A stretch of 64,000 bases of DNA, from the NCBI GenBank assembly GCA_023953835.1, contig JAMLJB010000001.1, positions 3,507,501 to 3,571,500 on the forward strand. Direction: 5' to 3'. Below the pieces are notes generated by a model, which was not told the DNA's origin, made no database searches, and worked only from the letters and a program-made list of their open reading frames with translations. Made by a program: the position numbers and the translations under genes. Shown here in pieces: positions 1 through 8,495 of the stretch (position 1 is its first letter; every line of letters starts with the position of its first letter). This stretch comes from Rhizobiaceae bacterium (GTDB lineage Bacteria > Pseudomonadota > Alphaproteobacteria > Rhizobiales > Rhizobiaceae).

Positions 1-1
1 T

Positions 2-673
2 TCGCTGATATGGGGCGTCGGCAAGGTCTTTGCCGCCACGCTGGAGCAGGACGGCATCAAAACAATCGGCCAGATCCAGAACATGGAGCTGAACGATCTG
101 CTGCGTCGGTATGGAACGATGGGCAGCAGGCTTTACCACCTCGCGCGGGGAGTGGATGAGCGCTCGGTCCACCCAGAGCACGCCGCCAAGAACGTGTCGG
201 CTGAAACCACATTCAATTCCGACCTGTCGTCGCGGGCCGAGCTTGCGCCGATCCTGCGCGCGCTTTCAGAAAAAGTCTCCGCGCGATTGAAGAAATCCGG
301 AATTGCGGGGCGCACCGTGGTGCTCAAGCTCAAGACATCCGATTTCAGGATACGCACCCGCAATCGGCAACTGACGGCCCCTACGCAGCTCGCCGACCGG
401 ATATTCGAAACCGCCATGCCGCTTCTGGAAAAGGAGCTGGACGGCACCCGCTTCCGGCTGCTGGGTGTCGGCGTCCACGACCTTGAAGCGCCGGACAAGG
501 CCGACCCGCCGGACCTGATCGACACGCGCGCGACGCGACGTGCGAAGGCGGAGCAGGCAATCGACACGCTGTGCGAGAAATTCGGCAAGAAGGCAGTGGA
601 GACAGGCTATACGTTTGGCCGCTCGGCGCGCTTCGAGCCGCAGCAGCCGTCCGACCGCGAGGACGATTTTTGA
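2..673 (+). CDS. dinB: DNA polymerase IV, C-terminal part (5' end outside window)
   Basis: The reading frame is open from base 2 and stops at 671-673, giving about 223 residues of a protein whose N-terminus lies outside the window. The segment starts in the helix-hairpin-helix thumb region ([12 protein letters not shown]) and continues through the little-finger domain (SAETTF, then [10 protein letters not shown] and TRNRQLT), which is typical of Y-family translesion polymerases that extend past damaged template bases. The palm with the catalytic acidic residues is not visible. A DUF2155 gene runs convergently one base after the stop. The family call is firm; activity cannot be judged from this part. 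Confidence 0.9.
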   Translation, partial: SLIWGVGKVFAATLEQDGIKTIGQIQNMELNDLLRRYGTMGSRLYHLARGVDERSVHPEHAAKNVSAETTFNSDLSSRAELAPILRALSEKVSARLKKSGIAGRTVVLKLKTSDFRIRTRNRQLTAPTQLADRIFETAMPLLEKELDGTRFRLLGVGVHDLEAPDKADPPDLIDTRATRRAKAEQAIDTLCEKFGKKAVETGYTFGRSARFEPQQPSDREDDF

Positions 674-674
674 A

Positions 675-1385
675 CTAGTTCGTCTTGGCCTGTTCCGGCG
701 GCGGAATATCGGACTTTTGCTTGCAGGCTTTCAGCCATACATCGTAGACCGCATGCTCCACGGCGCTGATGCCCGGGCTTTCTGCAAACATCCAGCCGGT
801 GAATATGCGCCGGATCTTGCGGTCCAGCGTGATTTCATCCACCTCCACGAAGGAATCGGTCTTTGGTTCCTCGGCATCGGGCCGAGAGTAGCAGACCTTC
901 GGCGTGACCTGCAGCGCGCCGAACTGGACCGTTTCGTTGATATAGACATCGAAACTGGTGATGCGCCCGGTGATCTTGTCCAGCCCTGCAAATTCGGCCA
1001 CGGGATTGGTCACCCGTTCGACCTTCTTTTCCTTTTCCGGAACGATCTCCTCGACCGACTCGCCCGTCTGGGGCTGCGGCGGCGGCAATTGCTGGCCGGG
1101 TTGATCCGGCGGCGGTAATGGCTGCGCCTGTTGGGGCTGCGCCTGCGGGTCGGGGTTCAGCCAATCGGGCTCGGCCTGGGCCGGCGCTGTTTCCTCACCC
1201 GGCAACGGCAATTCGAGCGGGGGCCGCGGCGGGTCGAGCTCCTGCGATTCGACGGGCGGAAACGTGTCGATGGGAGGAAGCTCGTCCACGGCATCCTGCG
1301 CATGCGCCAGCGAAGCCGCAAAGCAGGCCGCGCCGATAAAGGCTGCGGCGCGGATCAGGGCGCGATTGCGTCTAGTTGAAATCAT
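675..1385 (-). CDS. DUF2155 domain protein, exported
   Basis: About 236 residues when read from the ATG at 1385 (MISTRRNRA). An upstream in-frame start at 1421 exists, but the shorter form puts a basic, hydrophobic signal peptide ending in AHA-Q at the N-terminus. A long Pro/Gln/Glu-rich linker follows (about residues 30-120). The C-terminal DUF2155 domain has the conserved GRITSFDVYINETVQFGALQVTPKVCY stretch in parts, one cysteine in KVCY, and a GWMFAESPG motif. The family is common in alphaproteobacteria and often lies near NDUFA12, as it does here. No molecular function is known to me; a periplasmic role is inferred. Confidence 0.85.
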   Translation of the reverse strand: MISTRRNRALIRAAAFIGAACFAASLAHAQDAVDELPPIDTFPPVESQELDPPRPPLELPLPGEETAPAQAEPDWLNPDPQAQPQQAQPLPPPDQPGQQLPPPQPQTGESVEEIVPEKEKKVERVTNPVAEFAGLDKITGRITSFDVYINETVQFGALQVTPKVCYSRPDAEEPKTDSFVEVDEITLDRKIRRIFTGWMFAESPGISAVEHAVYDVWLKACKQKSDIPPPEQAKTN

Positions 1386-1466
1386 GCGGTCGCGCTCGTC
1401 CCAAGCGTCTGTTCGAACCATGCGTAGCCGGAAATTGTGGCGGAAAACGCATGGCGCGCAAATGCG

Positions 1467-1865
1467 TCACCCGCCCGGCGTCCAGGCATCATAATCGCCG
1501 GTGACCTGCGGACGGTGGCCCGTACCGAGTATCGATCCCTTCGGATGATAGGCTTGCGCCGTGCCGGTCAGGTTCGGCTCGTGCGGCTTTTGCCAATCAC
1601 GCGGCTTGTAGTTCTCGGCAACCGGCGGCGTGTCCACCCGATGATGCATCCAGCCATGCCAACCGGGTGGAATGCGCGAAGCTTCAGACGTGCCGTTATA
1701 GATGACCCAGCGGCGCGTGCGCCCTTCGGAGTCCTTGCCGCCTTCGTAATAGACATTGCCCTGTTCGTCTTCGCCAACCCTGGTGCCAAAGCGCCAGGTG
1801 TGGAAGCGGGTGTTCAGGGTCTGCCCGTTCCACCACGTAAAGAACTGGGTGAAGAAGGTTTTCAT
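1467..1865 (-). CDS. NADH:ubiquinone oxidoreductase accessory subunit NDUFA12 family
   Basis: 132 residues, matching the NDUFA12/B17.2 family, an accessory subunit of respiratory complex I shared by mitochondria and alphaproteobacteria. Visible hallmarks are FFTWWNGQTLNT near the N-terminus, then GNVYYEGG, RRWVIYNG, the PPGWHGWMHH segment and a C-terminal AYHPKGS. It has no membrane segment and would sit on the peripheral arm near the membrane. It lies alone, not with the nuo operon, which is usual in this group. It follows the divergent CAP lipoprotein gene and precedes the DUF2155 gene on the same strand. Confidence 0.93.
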   Translation of the reverse strand: MKTFFTQFFTWWNGQTLNTRFHTWRFGTRVGEDEQGNVYYEGGKDSEGRTRRWVIYNGTSEASRIPPGWHGWMHHRVDTPPVAENYKPRDWQKPHEPNLTGTAQAYHPKGSILGTGHRPQVTGDYDAWTPGG

Positions 1866-1968
1866 CGCTTTCCTCGGCTCTCAACCGGCCTTTCGCCTTA
1901 TGGCTTTGCCAAGCCCATCTTGCAAGCGGTTAGAGTGTGCCCATGACCTGCAAAAAGCCATCTTTGGC

Positions 1969-2454
1969 ATGAAACCGCACAGCATGCTTCAATATAACCG
2001 CTTCCTTCTGAAATGCTTCAACCTGTTCGCTGTGGTCGCCTTTGTCGCACTGGCGGGCTGCGTGGCCGGTCCGGCCGGGAAAGGCTATGACGGCGCGACC
2101 TCGCTACCCGAAATCCGGGCGGAAAACGGATTGCTGCCGTTGACCAGTGACGCAGAACTCACCAGCGCGGCGGCGATGCAGGCCGCAAGCATGGCGCGGG
2201 CGGGGTCGATGAACCACACGACAGCGAACGGAGGTTCCTTCGCAGCGCGCATGAAGAAGGTCGACACACGCGGAGGTGCCGCGGAAAACATCGCCTATGG
2301 CGCGTTCGGAACCGATGAACTGTTCGTGCGATGGATGAACTCACCGCCGCACCGGCGCAACATTCTGAACCCCGCTTTCACGCGCTACGGGCTCGCATCC
2401 GCGCCTGCGGGCGATGGCAAGCGGCGCTACTGGGCGCTTGTGCTGGCGCGATAG
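1969..2454 (+). CDS. CAP (SCP/PR1)-domain lipoprotein
   Basis: About 161 residues from ATG 1969, or 156 from ATG 1984. Both give a hydrophobic leader ending in a lipobox (VALAGC), so the protein should be lipid-anchored in the envelope. The mature part carries CAP-superfamily hallmarks: RAENGLLPL, then MNHTT with the conserved His, GENIAY in the form AAENIAYG, and the SPPHRRNILNP block. The strand is opposite to the neighbouring NDUFA12 and gatB genes. The longer open frame starting near 1756 overlaps NDUFA12 antisense and is not credible as a start. Substrate and role of bacterial CAP proteins are mostly unknown. Confidence 0.85.
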   Translation: MKPHSMLQYNRFLLKCFNLFAVVAFVALAGCVAGPAGKGYDGATSLPEIRAENGLLPLTSDAELTSAAAMQAASMARAGSMNHTTANGGSFAARMKKVDTRGGAAENIAYGAFGTDELFVRWMNSPPHRRNILNPAFTRYGLASAPAGDGKRRYWALVLAR

Positions 2455-2462
2455 CCCCGAGC

Positions 2463-3962
2463 CTATTCCAGTCCGAGCTTGGCCTTCACCAGATCGTTGA
2501 CGGCCTGCGGGTTTGCCTTGCCTCCGGTTGCCTTCATCACCTGACCGACGAACCAGCCGGCAAGCGTCGGCTTGGCGCGCGCCTGTTCCACCTTGTCGGG
2601 GTTCGCGGCGATCACTTCGTCCACGGCTTTTTCAATCGCCCCGGTGTCGGTGACCTGCTTCATTCCGCGTGATTCGACCAGTTCCCTCGGATCGCCGCCC
2701 TCGTTCCAGACGATCTCGAACAAGTCCTTGGCGATCTTGCCCGAAATGGTGCCTTCCTTGATAAGGTCGACGATAGCGCCGAGCTGGTCAGGAGAAACGG
2801 GTGAATTTTCAATGGATTCTCCGGCCTTGTTCAAGCCGCCCATCAAATCGTTGATGACCCAGTTGGCCGCCAGCTTGCCGTCCCGCCCGACGGCGACCTT
2901 CTCGAAATAGTCGGCAATCGCCTTTTCCGACACGAGGACCGACGCATCATAGGCGGACAGGCCGAGATTGCTGACCAATCGCGCTTTTTTGTCGTCCGGC
3001 AGTTCGGGCAAATCCTTCGCCAGCGCATCCACATAGGCCTGATCGAACTCCAGCGGCAACAGGTCCGGGTCCGGGAAGTAGCGATAATCATGCGCCTCTT
3101 CCTTGGTACGCATGGAGCGCGTCTCGCCCTTGTTCGGATCAAACAGACGCGTTTCCTGATCGATCGCGCCGCCGTCCTCCAGAATGCCGATCTGCCTGCG
3201 GGCCTCGTATTCGATGGCCTGCCCGACAAACCGAATGGAGTTGACGTTCTTGATCTCACAGCGGGTGCCGAATTCCCCGCCGGGCTTGCGAACCGAAACG
3301 TTCACGTCGGCGCGCATCGAACCTTCGTCCATATTACCGTCGCAGGTCCCGAGGTAGCGGACGATGGTGCGCAGCTTGGTGAGATAGGCCTTGGCCTCGT
3401 CCGACGAGCGCATGTCCGGCTTCGACACGATTTCCATCAGGGCCACGCCCGACCTGTTCAAATCGACAAAGGACATTGTGGGGTGCTGGTCGTGCATCGA
3501 CTTGCCCGCATCCTGTTCCAGATGCAGCCTTTCGATGCCGACTTCGATGTCCTCGAAATTGCCTTTCGAATCCGGGCCGACCGAAACGGTGACCGTGCCT
3601 TCCCCGACGATCGGCTGCTTGTACTGGGAAATCTGGTAGCCCTGCGGGAGATCGGGATAGAAGTAGTTCTTGCGGTCGAAAACTGATTTCAGGTTTATCT
3701 GCGCGCGCAGGCCGAGTCCCGTGCGGATGGCCTGACGGACGCATTCTTCGTTGATGACAGGCAGCATGCCCGGCATTGCGGCGTCGACGAGGCTGACATT
3801 GTTGTTCGGCGCCGCGCCGAACGAGGTCGACGCGCCCGAGAACAGCTTCGAGTTGGACGTGACCTGCGCATGCACCTCCAGGCCGATGATGACTTCCCAG
3901 TCGCCCGTGGCGCCGGGAATCAACCGCTTCGGGTCGGGCGTGCGTGTGTCGACGATGCTCAT
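2463..3962 (-). CDS. gatB: Asp-tRNA(Asn)/Glu-tRNA(Gln) amidotransferase subunit B
   Basis: 499 residues, the full length for GatB. This subunit binds misacylated Asp-tRNA(Asn) or Glu-tRNA(Gln) and activates the side-chain carboxylate with ATP, while GatA supplies ammonia from glutamine. Hallmarks are the N-terminal [25 protein letters not shown] in parts, [24 protein letters not shown] and the C-terminal YqeY-like domain ([21 protein letters not shown]). gatC and gatA lie about 47 kb away, near 51-53 kb, so the complex is encoded at two loci. The gene is followed by the convergent CAP lipoprotein gene with an 8-base gap. Confidence 0.98.
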   Translation of the reverse strand: MSIVDTRTPDPKRLIPGATGDWEVIIGLEVHAQVTSNSKLFSGASTSFGAAPNNNVSLVDAAMPGMLPVINEECVRQAIRTGLGLRAQINLKSVFDRKNYFYPDLPQGYQISQYKQPIVGEGTVTVSVGPDSKGNFEDIEVGIERLHLEQDAGKSMHDQHPTMSFVDLNRSGVALMEIVSKPDMRSSDEAKAYLTKLRTIVRYLGTCDGNMDEGSMRADVNVSVRKPGGEFGTRCEIKNVNSIRFVGQAIEYEARRQIGILEDGGAIDQETRLFDPNKGETRSMRTKEEAHDYRYFPDPDLLPLEFDQAYVDALAKDLPELPDDKKARLVSNLGLSAYDASVLVSEKAIADYFEKVAVGRDGKLAANWVINDLMGGLNKAGESIENSPVSPDQLGAIVDLIKEGTISGKIAKDLFEIVWNEGGDPRELVESRGMKQVTDTGAIEKAVDEVIAANPDKVEQARAKPTLAGWFVGQVMKATGGKANPQAVNDLVKAKLGLE

Positions 3963-4037
3963 GTCAGTCCAGTTCGCGAATATCTTTCGGGAGGCAATTC
4001 CCGGAATTCGCTAGAGCAATCGTGCGCCGCTTGCAAC

Positions 4038-4469
4038 CTATGCCGTTGCTATGTAGTTGCGGATTTCCTCCGCCTCGCGCTCGACATCCTCGATGCGGCG
4101 CTTCACCACGTCGCCAATGGACACGATGCCGTCGAGCAGTCCATTCTTCTCGACGGGCAGATGGCGGAAACGTCCGCGCGTCATGATTTCCATGACTTCA
4201 TTGATGGTGTGGCTCTCATTGCAGATGTTGACCTTCGGGGTCATGGCATCGCGGATTGGATGGTCCATTGCCTCGACGCCGAATCGTGCAAGCGACCTGA
4301 CGATGTCACGCTCGGAGAGAATGCCGACGATCTTCCTGTCGCCATTGGTAATGACCAGAGCGCCCACACGATTTTCCGCAAGCACGCGCACTGCCTCGGA
4401 GAGCTTGGCATTGGGACCAAGCGTCAGGACATCGTGCCCCTTTTCCTCCAGAATCGACTTGACCGTCAT
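4038..4469 (-). CDS. CBS-domain-pair protein
   Basis: 143 residues consisting almost only of two CBS motifs: residues about 10-65 (VGALVITNGDRKIVGILSERDIV) and about 75-130 (MTRGRFRHLPVEKNGLLDGIVSIGDVV), followed by a short acidic helix (RRIEDVEREAEEIRNYI). Paired CBS domains form a Bateman module that usually binds adenine nucleotides and senses energy state. There is no attached catalytic domain, so its partner is unknown. It lies between gatB and the rhomboid gene on the same strand, 75 bases upstream of the gatB start. Confidence 0.92.
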   Translation of the reverse strand: MTVKSILEEKGHDVLTLGPNAKLSEAVRVLAENRVGALVITNGDRKIVGILSERDIVRSLARFGVEAMDHPIRDAMTPKVNICNESHTINEVMEIMTRGRFRHLPVEKNGLLDGIVSIGDVVKRRIEDVEREAEEIRNYIATA

Positions 4470-4543
4470 CCCTTCCTCCCTGTCCGGTACTCGGGCGGGA
4501 CGATCGCCCGATATTCACATGGTGCGCCGGGAATTGCGGGTTT

Positions 4544-5272
4544 TCAAGTGGTTGGAAACGGATCTGCAACAGGTCGATCAAACAGCCCGAGCAGAAGGAG
4601 GCCCGCCAGGAAGCCGCCAATATGCGCTTCCCATGCGATGCTGTCGGAAACGCCCGGCGCGCCGAGCAGCCCGATCAGCAAATTGCCGCCCATCCATACG
4701 GCCAGGAACACCAGCACCTGCCGCGAACGCAGAGTGACGGACAGAGGCAGCAGCGGCCCCGCATAGGCCGGGGTGCGAGAATGCCGGTCCACATGGAACA
4801 GATATCTCGGCGCAGCGGCCATCATGCCCGAAATGGCGCCCGAAGCGCCGACCAGCGGGACATCGTCGGTTGGATGCACCAGATAGTGCAGGCCGGCCGC
4901 CGCGGCGCCGCAGGCGATCCAGAACAGCAGAAAGCGCAACACGCCGATGCGGTTGGCCAGCGGCGTGCCCACGGCGGCGAGCCACGCCATGTTGACGCCC
5001 AGATGCACAAAACCGCCATGCAGGAAGGCATATGTGACGGGCGTGGTGAACGCATAGACATCGATGATGTATTCGCCCGAATAGCGCACCGGGATGAAGG
5101 CGGCGCGGATGATGAACGCAATGTTCTGGTTGGGCGTCAGGACATAGGATTGCACGAGCTGCACCGCCACACACACGGCGATCAGCGCCAGCACAACGGA
5201 GGGGATATTCAGCAAGGGCTCCCTGTTTGTCGGTGCCTGGCGCGGGCCGCGCCGCGCCGGTTCATCGCTCAT
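4544..5272 (-). CDS. rhomboid family intramembrane serine protease
   Basis: 242 residues with about six hydrophobic segments, starting with a short cytoplasmic N-terminus (MSDEPARRGPR). The serine nucleophile lies in VGASGAISGMMAA and the catalytic histidine in AHIGGFLAG, the two signatures of rhomboids, which cut transmembrane helices within the membrane. The intervening stretch FLHGGFVHLGVNMAWL matches the conserved His/Asn region. The ATG at 5272 gives a plausible cytoplasmic N-terminus. Just upstream, in its likely leader, lies an intrinsic-terminator-like hairpin (5350-5387), which could attenuate the gene. The substrate is unknown. Confidence 0.93.
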   Translation of the reverse strand: MSDEPARRGPRQAPTNREPLLNIPSVVLALIAVCVAVQLVQSYVLTPNQNIAFIIRAAFIPVRYSGEYIIDVYAFTTPVTYAFLHGGFVHLGVNMAWLAAVGTPLANRIGVLRFLLFWIACGAAAAGLHYLVHPTDDVPLVGASGAISGMMAAAPRYLFHVDRHSRTPAYAGPLLPLSVTLRSRQVLVFLAVWMGGNLLIGLLGAPGVSDSIAWEAHIGGFLAGLLLLGLFDRPVADPFPTT

Positions 5273-5349
5273 GCCCTGCCCTTTCCGCGAATCCCTTTGG
5301 AATCACGTGCACTTTGCTGGCCGCGCACGGCGCGATCAAGGCCGCAGGC

Positions 5350-5387
5350 AAAAAATCAGGCCGTCCAGGTTTACCCTTGAACGGCCT
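5350..5387 (-). terminator. intrinsic terminator-like hairpin in the rhomboid gene leader
   Basis: Read leftward, an imperfect stem built on GGCCGT/ACGGCC, with an inner AGG/CCT pairing, is followed by GA and six T residues (the six A residues at 5350-5355 on the plus strand). It faces the same way as the rhomboid gene and ends about 80 bases before its start, so it would terminate a leftward transcript starting in the 5390-5616 gap. It may be an attenuator or the end of a small RNA. The stem has a bulge, so strength is uncertain. Confidence 0.5.
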
Positions 5388-5423
5388 TCGAGAAATACCC
5401 GATAAAATGACTGGAAAGCTGCA

Positions 5424-5480
5424 TCACAATTCAGTTGCCGCCATCATGCCGATTGCACTTTCAAGCGCAACATAAACCAT
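5424..5480 (-). CDS. possible 18-codon leader peptide ORF
   Basis: An ATG at 5480 opens an 18-residue frame (MVYVALESAI then GMMAATEL) ending in TGA at 5424-5426, 37 bases before the terminator hairpin. AGGG lies seven bases before the ATG. It would fit a leader peptide for attenuation, but such short frames arise by chance, and its start codon overlaps a CtrA-like box that could serve the divergent PAS gene. The rest of the 5273-5616 gap shows no larger gene. Confidence 0.2.
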   Translation of the reverse strand: MVYVALESAIGMMAATEL

Positions 5481-5489
5481 CTGTTAACC
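5473..5489 (+). promoter_or_regulatory. CtrA-like box upstream of the PAS_5 gene
   Basis: TAAA-N7-TTAACC, one mismatch from the CtrA consensus TTAA-N7-TTAA(C). It is about 130 bases upstream of the PAS_5 gene and a similar TTAACCCTA half-site (6321-6329) precedes the PilZ gene. The consensus is established for alphaproteobacteria; binding here is inferred. Confidence 0.35.
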
Positions 5490-5616
5490 CTAACGATCCG
5501 TTGCGGTGAACAAGACTGCCCGGTGCTGGCACGCCACATGCTCCGGGAAGGTAGAAAGGAGCACGAACCGCTGATTCTGGGACAATTGCAGCAAATGCGC
5601 GGCGGAGTGTGACGAA

Positions 5617-6267
5617 ATGAAACAAGACGCATCAGTAGAGCTGTTTCACTATTGGAACCGCTTGCGCGATGGCCGCCCCGCGCCGAAACGCACGGAGGTC
5701 GAGCCCGCCGAAATAAAAAGCCTTTTGGCTGATACGTTCATCCTGGAGAAGGATACCAGGGGTGAGGCCGTATTCAGGCTTGCCGGCACGCGCCTTTGCG
5801 CGGCCTACGGGCGCGAGCTCAAGGGCTTCTCCTTCACCTCGCTTTGGCGTGCCCGCGACCAGCGCCTGCTGAAGCGCATGCTGGAAACGATCTTTACCGA
5901 GAATACAGTGGTGGTTGTGTCGTTCGACGGCATCAGCGCCGCCAACCGCTCATTGGCGTTCGAACTGGTCATCCTTCCGCTCGACAGCAGCAACGAAAGC
6001 GCGCGGGGCCTTGGACTGATTACGGCCTGCGAGCGAGCCTATTGGCTGGGCGCCGATCCGATCGTCGACGCGAACGTGATTTCGGCCCAGATTTTCGATC
6101 CATCGCGGGAACCGCTGACGCTGAAAACGCAACCGGAAATTCGCATCAACGACCGGCTCCAACCCTCACCGGACACACTCCAGATGGGCTTCGACACCAG
6201 CGCCAAACAAGCGATCAGCAAGCGGGTGCGGCACCTCCTCGTGCTCGATGGCGGGCGCTCGAAGTAA
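5617..6267 (+). CDS. PAS_5-family (MopJ-like) PAS domain protein
   Basis: 216 residues with a single PAS-like domain over about residues 5-160: FHYWNRLRDGRPAPKRTEVEP at the start (in parts), DTFILEKD, FRLAGTRLCAAYGRELKGFSF and a later FELVILPL. This is the pattern of the PAS_5 family, found mainly in alphaproteobacteria. The Caulobacter member MopJ supports accumulation of the cell-cycle regulator CtrA. There is no kinase, cyclase or other output domain, so it probably acts by protein contacts. The start has GGAG eight bases upstream. It is followed by the PilZ gene on the same strand after 122 bases. The family call is good; the MopJ role is by analogy only. Confidence 0.8.
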   Translation: MKQDASVELFHYWNRLRDGRPAPKRTEVEPAEIKSLLADTFILEKDTRGEAVFRLAGTRLCAAYGRELKGFSFTSLWRARDQRLLKRMLETIFTENTVVVVSFDGISAANRSLAFELVILPLDSSNESARGLGLITACERAYWLGADPIVDANVISAQIFDPSREPLTLKTQPEIRINDRLQPSPDTLQMGFDTSAKQAISKRVRHLLVLDGGRSK

Positions 6268-6389
6268 AATCAGGCATTAAGCCAAGCTGTATGGGTTGAG
6301 ATTACACGTTATTAACGTATTTAACCCTACTGTGATGGGGCGTACGCGATAGAAACCGGGCGGGTTATGCGACGCGCTGGCAGGTTGGT

Positions 6390-7013
6390 ATGTCTTCGAC
6401 GTCATTGGGAACGTATGCCCCATATGAACGCCGCGCTTTTGAGCGCGTGCGGGTGAAGCTGCACGGTCGCTTCATGCTGGAGGATCGTTCCGAACATGTC
6501 TGCCATGTCTACGACATGTCGCCGGGCAATATTTCCCTCCTTGCGGATCGCATCGGCGAACCGGGCGAAAGGGTCATCGCCTATCTCGATCATGTCGGAC
6601 GCATCGAAGGCGTGGTGACTCGCACCTTCGAGGACGGGTTCGCAATGACCGTCATGGCCAGCGAACGCAAGCGCGAGAAACTGGCGGCACAGTTGACCTG
6701 GCTCGCAAACCGCGAAGACCTCGGGCTGCCTGAAGACCGGCGCCACGAACGCGTTGCGCCGCGCAATCCCTTCAGCGCGCTGCATATGGACGATGGCCGC
6801 AGCTATGAATGCCGCATCATCGACCTTTCCCTTTCTGGCGCAGGAATCGAGATCGACGTTCGTCCGGCGCTCGGAAGCCAGGTCGTGCTTGGAACCATGC
6901 GCGGAACGGTCGTGCGCCATTTCGAAGAAGGCATCGCAATCGAGTTCGCAACGGTGCAGGAACCGGAGATATTCGACCAGCAGTTTTCCGAAACGGAAAA
7001 GCCGGCGGCCTGA
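6390..7013 (+). CDS. tandem PilZ domain protein (c-di-GMP effector candidate)
   Basis: 207 residues with two PilZ domains. The C-terminal one carries both c-di-GMP signatures: R117-R-H-E-R121 and D145-L-S-L-S-G150 (DxSxxG). The N-terminal one keeps R15-A-F-E-R19, but its second motif reads D42-M-S-P-G-N47, with Asn in place of the last Gly, so it may bind weakly or serve for dimer contacts. No membrane segment or enzymatic domain is present, suggesting an adaptor protein. It sits between a PAS_5 gene and a C93 peptidase gene on the same strand, with its own upstream TTAACC half-site. Confidence 0.85.
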   Translation: MSSTSLGTYAPYERRAFERVRVKLHGRFMLEDRSEHVCHVYDMSPGNISLLADRIGEPGERVIAYLDHVGRIEGVVTRTFEDGFAMTVMASERKREKLAAQLTWLANREDLGLPEDRRHERVAPRNPFSALHMDDGRSYECRIIDLSLSGAGIEIDVRPALGSQVVLGTMRGTVVRHFEEGIAIEFATVQEPEIFDQQFSETEKPAA

Positions 7014-7238
7014 CTTTCAGAAACAGATAAAAGGCAGTGTCGCGCATGCACATGCGGCGGCGGCTTGTCGCATGGATAAATTTGTCTTAAATTCATTATA
7101 AAACTTGGCGACAACTTATCTATATTTCATCTACTCTGTTCTTGGTGCTTCACGATATACGTTTAAAATTGCTTCGATATATTTTGCGGCGGGTAAATTT
7201 AATCGTGTCATCGTCTCTCGCATTGGGGAGACGACGCA

Positions 7239-7841
7239 ATGCGGACATACGGGTGGATGGCGCTTGCCATCTTGACGAACGTCGCTGTGGGAATTTCACA
7301 AAACGCGCTGGCTGCTGAGCTATCGATGAGCACCGGGGCGCGAACGACACAGCCCATAGGTCACTACGAATTCTGTAAGCGCCTGCCGGGCGAATGCAGG
7401 CCGAACGGGCACCTCGCCCAGCCGGCGAGGATGACCCGTGACCTGATGCAGCGGCTGAACGCGGTCAACTATGCGGTCAACGCGGCAGTGTCGCCCAAAA
7501 CCGACATGGAAGTGTGGGGCAAGGACGAAGTCTGGTCGTATCCCGACGGCGTGGGCGATTGCGAGGATTATGTACTCGAAAAGAGGCGCATTCTGATTTC
7601 CGCAGGACTGTCACCGTCCAACGCACTGATTACGGTAGTGCGCCAGCCCAATGGCGAGGGCCATGCGGTGCTGACGGTGCGCACGACTGCCGGGGACTAC
7701 ATCCTCGACAATCTCGAACCGGGCATCCATCGCTGGGACGAGACGGCATACACCTATCTCAAGCGGCAGTCGGAAAAGAATTCAGGCCAGTGGCTGTCCA
7801 TCACGGATGGTCGCGCGGACGCGGTCGCCAGCGTTCGCTGA
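7239..7841 (+). CDS. secreted transglutaminase-like cysteine peptidase (C93/BTLCP)
   Basis: 200 residues. A signal peptide (about residues 1-26, ending NALAAE) sends it to the periplasm. The catalytic triad is visible: Cys in GVGDCEDYVLEKR, His in GEGHAVLTV, and Asp in YILDNL, in the usual order of bacterial transglutaminase-like cysteine proteinases (DUF920/C93). LapG, which releases an adhesin under c-di-GMP control, belongs to the wider group, but this is the small rhizobial form with unknown substrate. GGAG lies eight bases before the ATG. The neighbouring PilZ gene makes a c-di-GMP link tempting but unproven. Confidence 0.88.
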   Translation: MRTYGWMALAILTNVAVGISQNALAAELSMSTGARTTQPIGHYEFCKRLPGECRPNGHLAQPARMTRDLMQRLNAVNYAVNAAVSPKTDMEVWGKDEVWSYPDGVGDCEDYVLEKRRILISAGLSPSNALITVVRQPNGEGHAVLTVRTTAGDYILDNLEPGIHRWDETAYTYLKRQSEKNSGQWLSITDGRADAVASVR

Positions 7842-7903
7842 CGCCGCAACAGGAAACCCGGTCGAAACCCCACCCTCCCCGTCCCCCAAACGACCGGGCT
7901 ACA

Positions 7904-7933
7904 GGAGCCGGCCCATGTCCCAGGGCCGGCTCC
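7904..7933 (+). terminator. strong hairpin after the C93 peptidase gene
   Basis: Perfect 11-bp stem (GGAGCCGGCCC with its complement) and an 8-base loop, located between the convergent C93 peptidase and carbonic anhydrase genes. The following T content is low (GCTCGTTT), so termination strength is uncertain; it may serve both strands. Confidence 0.55.
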
Positions 7934-7960
7934 GCTCGTTTCGGGCCTGTCTGGAGCGCG

Positions 7961-8482
7961 TCAGACGGCTTTCAGTTCGGTTCGGAAGCGGCGCGCATTG
8001 GCGACATAGTTCGCGGCGGACGAGCGAAGGCCCGCAATCGTCTTTTCATCAAGCTCCCGCACGACTTTCGCAGGCGAGCCGACGATCAGCGTTCCGTCGG
8101 GAAAGCTCTTCCCCTCGGTGACGAGCGCACCCGCTCCCACAAGGCAATTGTTGCCGATGCGCGCACCGTTCAGCACAATCGCGCCCATGCCGATCAGCGT
8201 GTTGTTGCCGATCGTGCACCCGTGAAGCAGGGCGCGATGGCCAATCGTGCAGCCCTTCCCGACCGTAGCCGGAAACCCCGGATCGGTGTGCACCATGGTG
8301 TGTTCCTGAAGATTTGAATCGTCGCCGATGGTGATGGGTTCATTGTCGCCGCGCAGCACCGCGCCGAACCATATGCCGACATTTTCGCCCAGCGAAACGC
8401 TGCCGATCACGCTCGCGCCGGGCGCAATCCAGACGGAATCGCCGAAACCCGGCGCACGGCCACCCAAAACATACGCTGTCAT
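7961..8482 (-). CDS. gamma-class carbonic anhydrase-like hexapeptide protein
   Basis: 173 residues from ATG 8482, with GGAGG ideally placed upstream; the longer open frame to 8575 is rejected. Repeated hexapeptides form a left-handed beta helix ([19 protein letters not shown] in parts, [35 protein letters not shown]). Zinc-ligand-like histidines are in [15 protein letters not shown]. This is the gamma-carbonic anhydrase/YrdA-PaaY group. Alphaproteobacterial members are related to mitochondrial complex I gamma-CA subunits. Carbonic anhydrase activity cannot be assumed. A C-terminal helical segment ([14 protein letters not shown]) is typical. Confidence 0.9.
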   Translation of the reverse strand: MTAYVLGGRAPGFGDSVWIAPGASVIGSVSLGENVGIWFGAVLRGDNEPITIGDDSNLQEHTMVHTDPGFPATVGKGCTIGHRALLHGCTIGNNTLIGMGAIVLNGARIGNNCLVGAGALVTEGKSFPDGTLIVGSPAKVVRELDEKTIAGLRSSAANYVANARRFRTELKAV

Positions 8483-8495
8483 ATTGCCTCCGCTT

